A stretch of DNA of 15,894 nucleotides from Proteobacteria bacterium UBA1673 (lineage in GTDB: Bacteria; Pseudomonadota; Gammaproteobacteria; Comchoanobacterales; Comchoanobacteraceae): assembly GCA_002320385.1 (NCBI GenBank), contig DCKN01000045.1, forward strand, positions 1-15,894, read 5' to 3'. This document shows, piece by piece, positions 14,266-15,894 of this stretch. Numbering within the stretch: position 1 is the stretch's first letter; every line of letters starts with the position of its first letter. The position numbers were made by a program, and so were the translations under genes. Below the pieces are notes generated by a model. That model made no database searches. It saw only the letters and a program-made list of their open reading frames with translations, and was not told the DNA's origin.

Positions 14266-15432
14266 ATGCAAGGCCAAGGTCAGCAAAATAGCTCTCAGGG
14301 TATTGAGATAGCCTATTACATGGGGGCGCTATTTGTCATACTTGGATACTTGTGGTACCAATATCATGCTCAGATTGTTGAAGTTATCCTGCAAACGCAG
14401 CTTTACCAAGCCTACGTCATGTTGTTTCCATTAGGGTTGCTTTCCGAAGCAGCTCAAGACATTTTACCGCCCGATTTATCAGCGCCAATCATGCTTGCAG
14501 CACAGTCTCTTGCGCAGACCATAAACGATATCCACAACATCAACTATGCTGACGCTAGTTTTGCAGAGATGGTCAGTGTGATCGGTCGAGTTGGGCTCTA
14601 TTTCGCAGTATTCACTGCACCGATTTGGATTGCAATTGCTGTCTACATTCAAACCACTGGTGTTGTCAGTACATTTGACGAAAAGTATAAAATGGAAGAT
14701 TTTCGTCGGAAGGAGTCAGTGAATTGGCCACCGATTAATACGGTTTTAGGCACAAAATTACTGAGTAACCCAATCGATGGCGGTGATTTTGGCATGTGTC
14801 TACAACCAATGGAGTTTGCGAAAAAACACGATCTCCTTGATATCACTATATCAGCCGGCAAACCGGTTGCCAAAGTAAACCGAGCAAGAGCTCATCAACA
14901 CTTTATCACTCAAATAGGTCCTCGATGGGAAGGTAATTTACAAAACTTTCCACCCTACATCGTTGCGCTTTTCGCAATTTTTGCGAGCAAAGCAAATCAT
15001 GACACGAAAGGTGCTGCAGCACTGATGAGGCAAATCTCTGAGTCAAGTTTCAATGGGGTTAAGAATTTAAATTTCTCAGGATCCTATGCACTGCTTGGTA
15101 AGCACATCAAATCAATGAAAGTTGCCAGGGCAGTCGGTGCACATGCATACCTGCTACCTGCAATGGCATCGATGCTTGAGGCTGCCAGAGATGACGGAGT
15201 AATTGCAACGCCAGAGTTTTTATGGCTGAAGCCAACCGATAGGCGTCTATGGTACATGCTTAATAGTGTGGGCAGGCAGGTCGCATTTACTGAGGTAGGT
15301 GGTCCATTTGGGCACTGGAAAGTCGAAAAGCGTCTACGACGTCCACTCAAAACACCCATGGTAGAGGAAGCTATCACAGCACTCGAAATTGGTGTCTCTG
15401 AGATTATTTATAAACCTGATAACGAGCACTGA
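14266..15432 (+). CDS. icmP: IcmP/DotM, subunit of the type IV coupling complex
   Basis: DotM (IcmP) is an inner-membrane partner of DotL. Its cytoplasmic domain acts as a receptor for effectors with acidic, Glu-rich C-terminal signals. The protein has 388 residues, near the roughly 376 of Legionella DotM. It begins with a Gln-rich stretch, then a membrane segment (about 15-33), a partly hydrophobic region, a second membrane segment (about 108-130) and a large cytoplasmic domain. The last includes INTVLGTKLL (157-166), VNRARAHQHFITQIGPRWEG and ARAVGAHAYLLPAMASMLEAAR, followed by FLWLKPTDRRLWYMLNSVGRQVAF. The ATG at 14266 has AAGGA rather far upstream (about 11 bases). It is followed after 6 bases by icmO/dotL. 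Confidence 0.93.
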   Translation: MQGQGQQNSSQGIEIAYYMGALFVILGYLWYQYHAQIVEVILQTQLYQAYVMLFPLGLLSEAAQDILPPDLSAPIMLAAQSLAQTINDIHNINYADASFAEMVSVIGRVGLYFAVFTAPIWIAIAVYIQTTGVVSTFDEKYKMEDFRRKESVNWPPINTVLGTKLLSNPIDGGDFGMCLQPMEFAKKHDLLDITISAGKPVAKVNRARAHQHFITQIGPRWEGNLQNFPPYIVALFAIFASKANHDTKGAAALMRQISESSFNGVKNLNFSGSYALLGKHIKSMKVARAVGAHAYLLPAMASMLEAARDDGVIATPEFLWLKPTDRRLWYMLNSVGRQVAFTEVGGPFGHWKVEKRLRRPLKTPMVEEAITALEIGVSEIIYKPDNEH

Positions 15433-15438
15433 TCGAAT

Positions 15439-15894
15439 ATGCCTGAACAACGTGGTGTTACCGCCAATGAAGAACTAAACGAGTCTAGTCTACTCAGGGA
15501 TACGAGAACCCTAGGACAAAAGGTCTCAGATTTTTTCAAGCGACCAACCAATGTCTCAATATTAATTGCCATAACGGGATTGATCACTTTTTTTGTTCCA
15601 GTGATCGCCAATTTGCTTTTCATATTTATTATTTTCTGTCTCGTAATGAGCCTTATTCAGAAGCCGCATTTGCCATTCCGATTGCCGATGCGCTCAAAAG
15701 AGATGGATTATAACGACGTTCGCCCTGATGGAAAGTTCTATCGAGCGAGGGGGATTTATTGTTTTGGAAATCAACAGAAAACAAGCGAAGAGTTGTGGTT
15801 CGGCGACGACGATATGCGTACGCACTGCTTGGTTTTTGGATCTACTGGTTCGGGTAAAACAGTATTCCTGACCTCATTAACTTACAACGCACTA
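15439..15894 (+). CDS. icmO: IcmO/DotL, type IV coupling protein ATPase, N-terminal part (3' end outside window)
   Basis: DotL is the coupling protein of the Dot/Icm system, a VirD4/TraG-type inner-membrane ATPase that recruits effectors through IcmS-IcmW, DotN (IcmJ) and DotM. The first 152 residues are present. They include a hydrophilic start, a membrane region about 39-72 (two spans likely), the conserved PDGKFYRARGIYCFG (96-110), ELWFGDDDMRTH (118-129) and Walker A GSTGSGKT (134-141). The frame stays open to the window end. The ATG at 15439 lies 6 bases after the icmP stop with no clear ribosome site, so translation is probably coupled to icmP. Confidence 0.95.
   Translation, partial: MPEQRGVTANEELNESSLLRDTRTLGQKVSDFFKRPTNVSILIAITGLITFFVPVIANLLFIFIIFCLVMSLIQKPHLPFRLPMRSKEMDYNDVRPDGKFYRARGIYCFGNQQKTSEELWFGDDDMRTHCLVFGSTGSGKTVFLTSLTYNAL

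Overview
This window is a large part of a Dot/Icm type IVB secretion system (T4BSS) locus. The gene set (dotA-like, dotB, dotC, dotD, icmT, icmS, an icmR-position gene, icmQ, icmP/dotM, icmO/dotL) points to a gammaproteobacterium of the order Legionellales (Legionella, Coxiella, Rickettsiella or Aquicella relatives). Base composition is moderately AT-rich and the promoters are classical sigma-70 type. Genus cannot be decided from the sequence. T4BSSs of this kind move effector proteins into eukaryotic host cells, so a host-associated or intracellular life is inferred.

Layout. (1) 1-4334, plus strand: the C-terminal end of one DotA/TraY-type polytopic membrane protein, cut by the window edge, followed 11 bases later by a complete second DotA-type protein of 1231 aa with a long soluble C-terminal tail. 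This is a tandem dotA pair. (2) 4505-7007, minus strand: dotD-dotC-dotB, i.e. two outer-membrane lipoproteins of the core complex and the cytoplasmic ATPase. The genes are tightly packed, with an ATGA overlap between dotD and dotC, and a promoter candidate lies just upstream of dotD. This unit converges on the dotA pair. (3) 7087-12159, minus strand: two genes that are not known Dot/Icm parts. One is a 511-aa SAM-methyltransferase-like protein with a C-terminal TPR. The other is an 1140-aa fusion of an LplT-like MFS transporter, a PlsC-type acyltransferase and an acyl-ACP synthetase (Aas). (4) 12160-12470: a divergent promoter region. (5) 12471 to the window end, plus strand: icmT-icmS-(icmR position)-icmQ-icmP-icmO, the same order as the Legionella icmTSRQPO cluster, with icmO cut by the window edge.

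How they fit together. DotC and DotD belong to the outer-membrane core. DotA is a polytopic membrane component. DotB is the AAA+ ATPase that energises transport. DotL and DotM form the coupling complex that receives substrates, and IcmS is its small adaptor chaperone. IcmQ and its small partner in the IcmR position form a separate chaperone/membrane-active pair. IcmT is a small membrane protein.

Most notable points: the tandem, strongly diverged dotA paralogues; an icmR-position protein I do not recognise, with a near-consensus promoter of its own; lipid-metabolism and methyltransferase genes sitting between the two halves of the secretion locus; and an altered acyltransferase motif (FPENL where Aas proteins have FPEGR). 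No tRNA, rRNA, CRISPR, insertion sequence or phage feature was seen.
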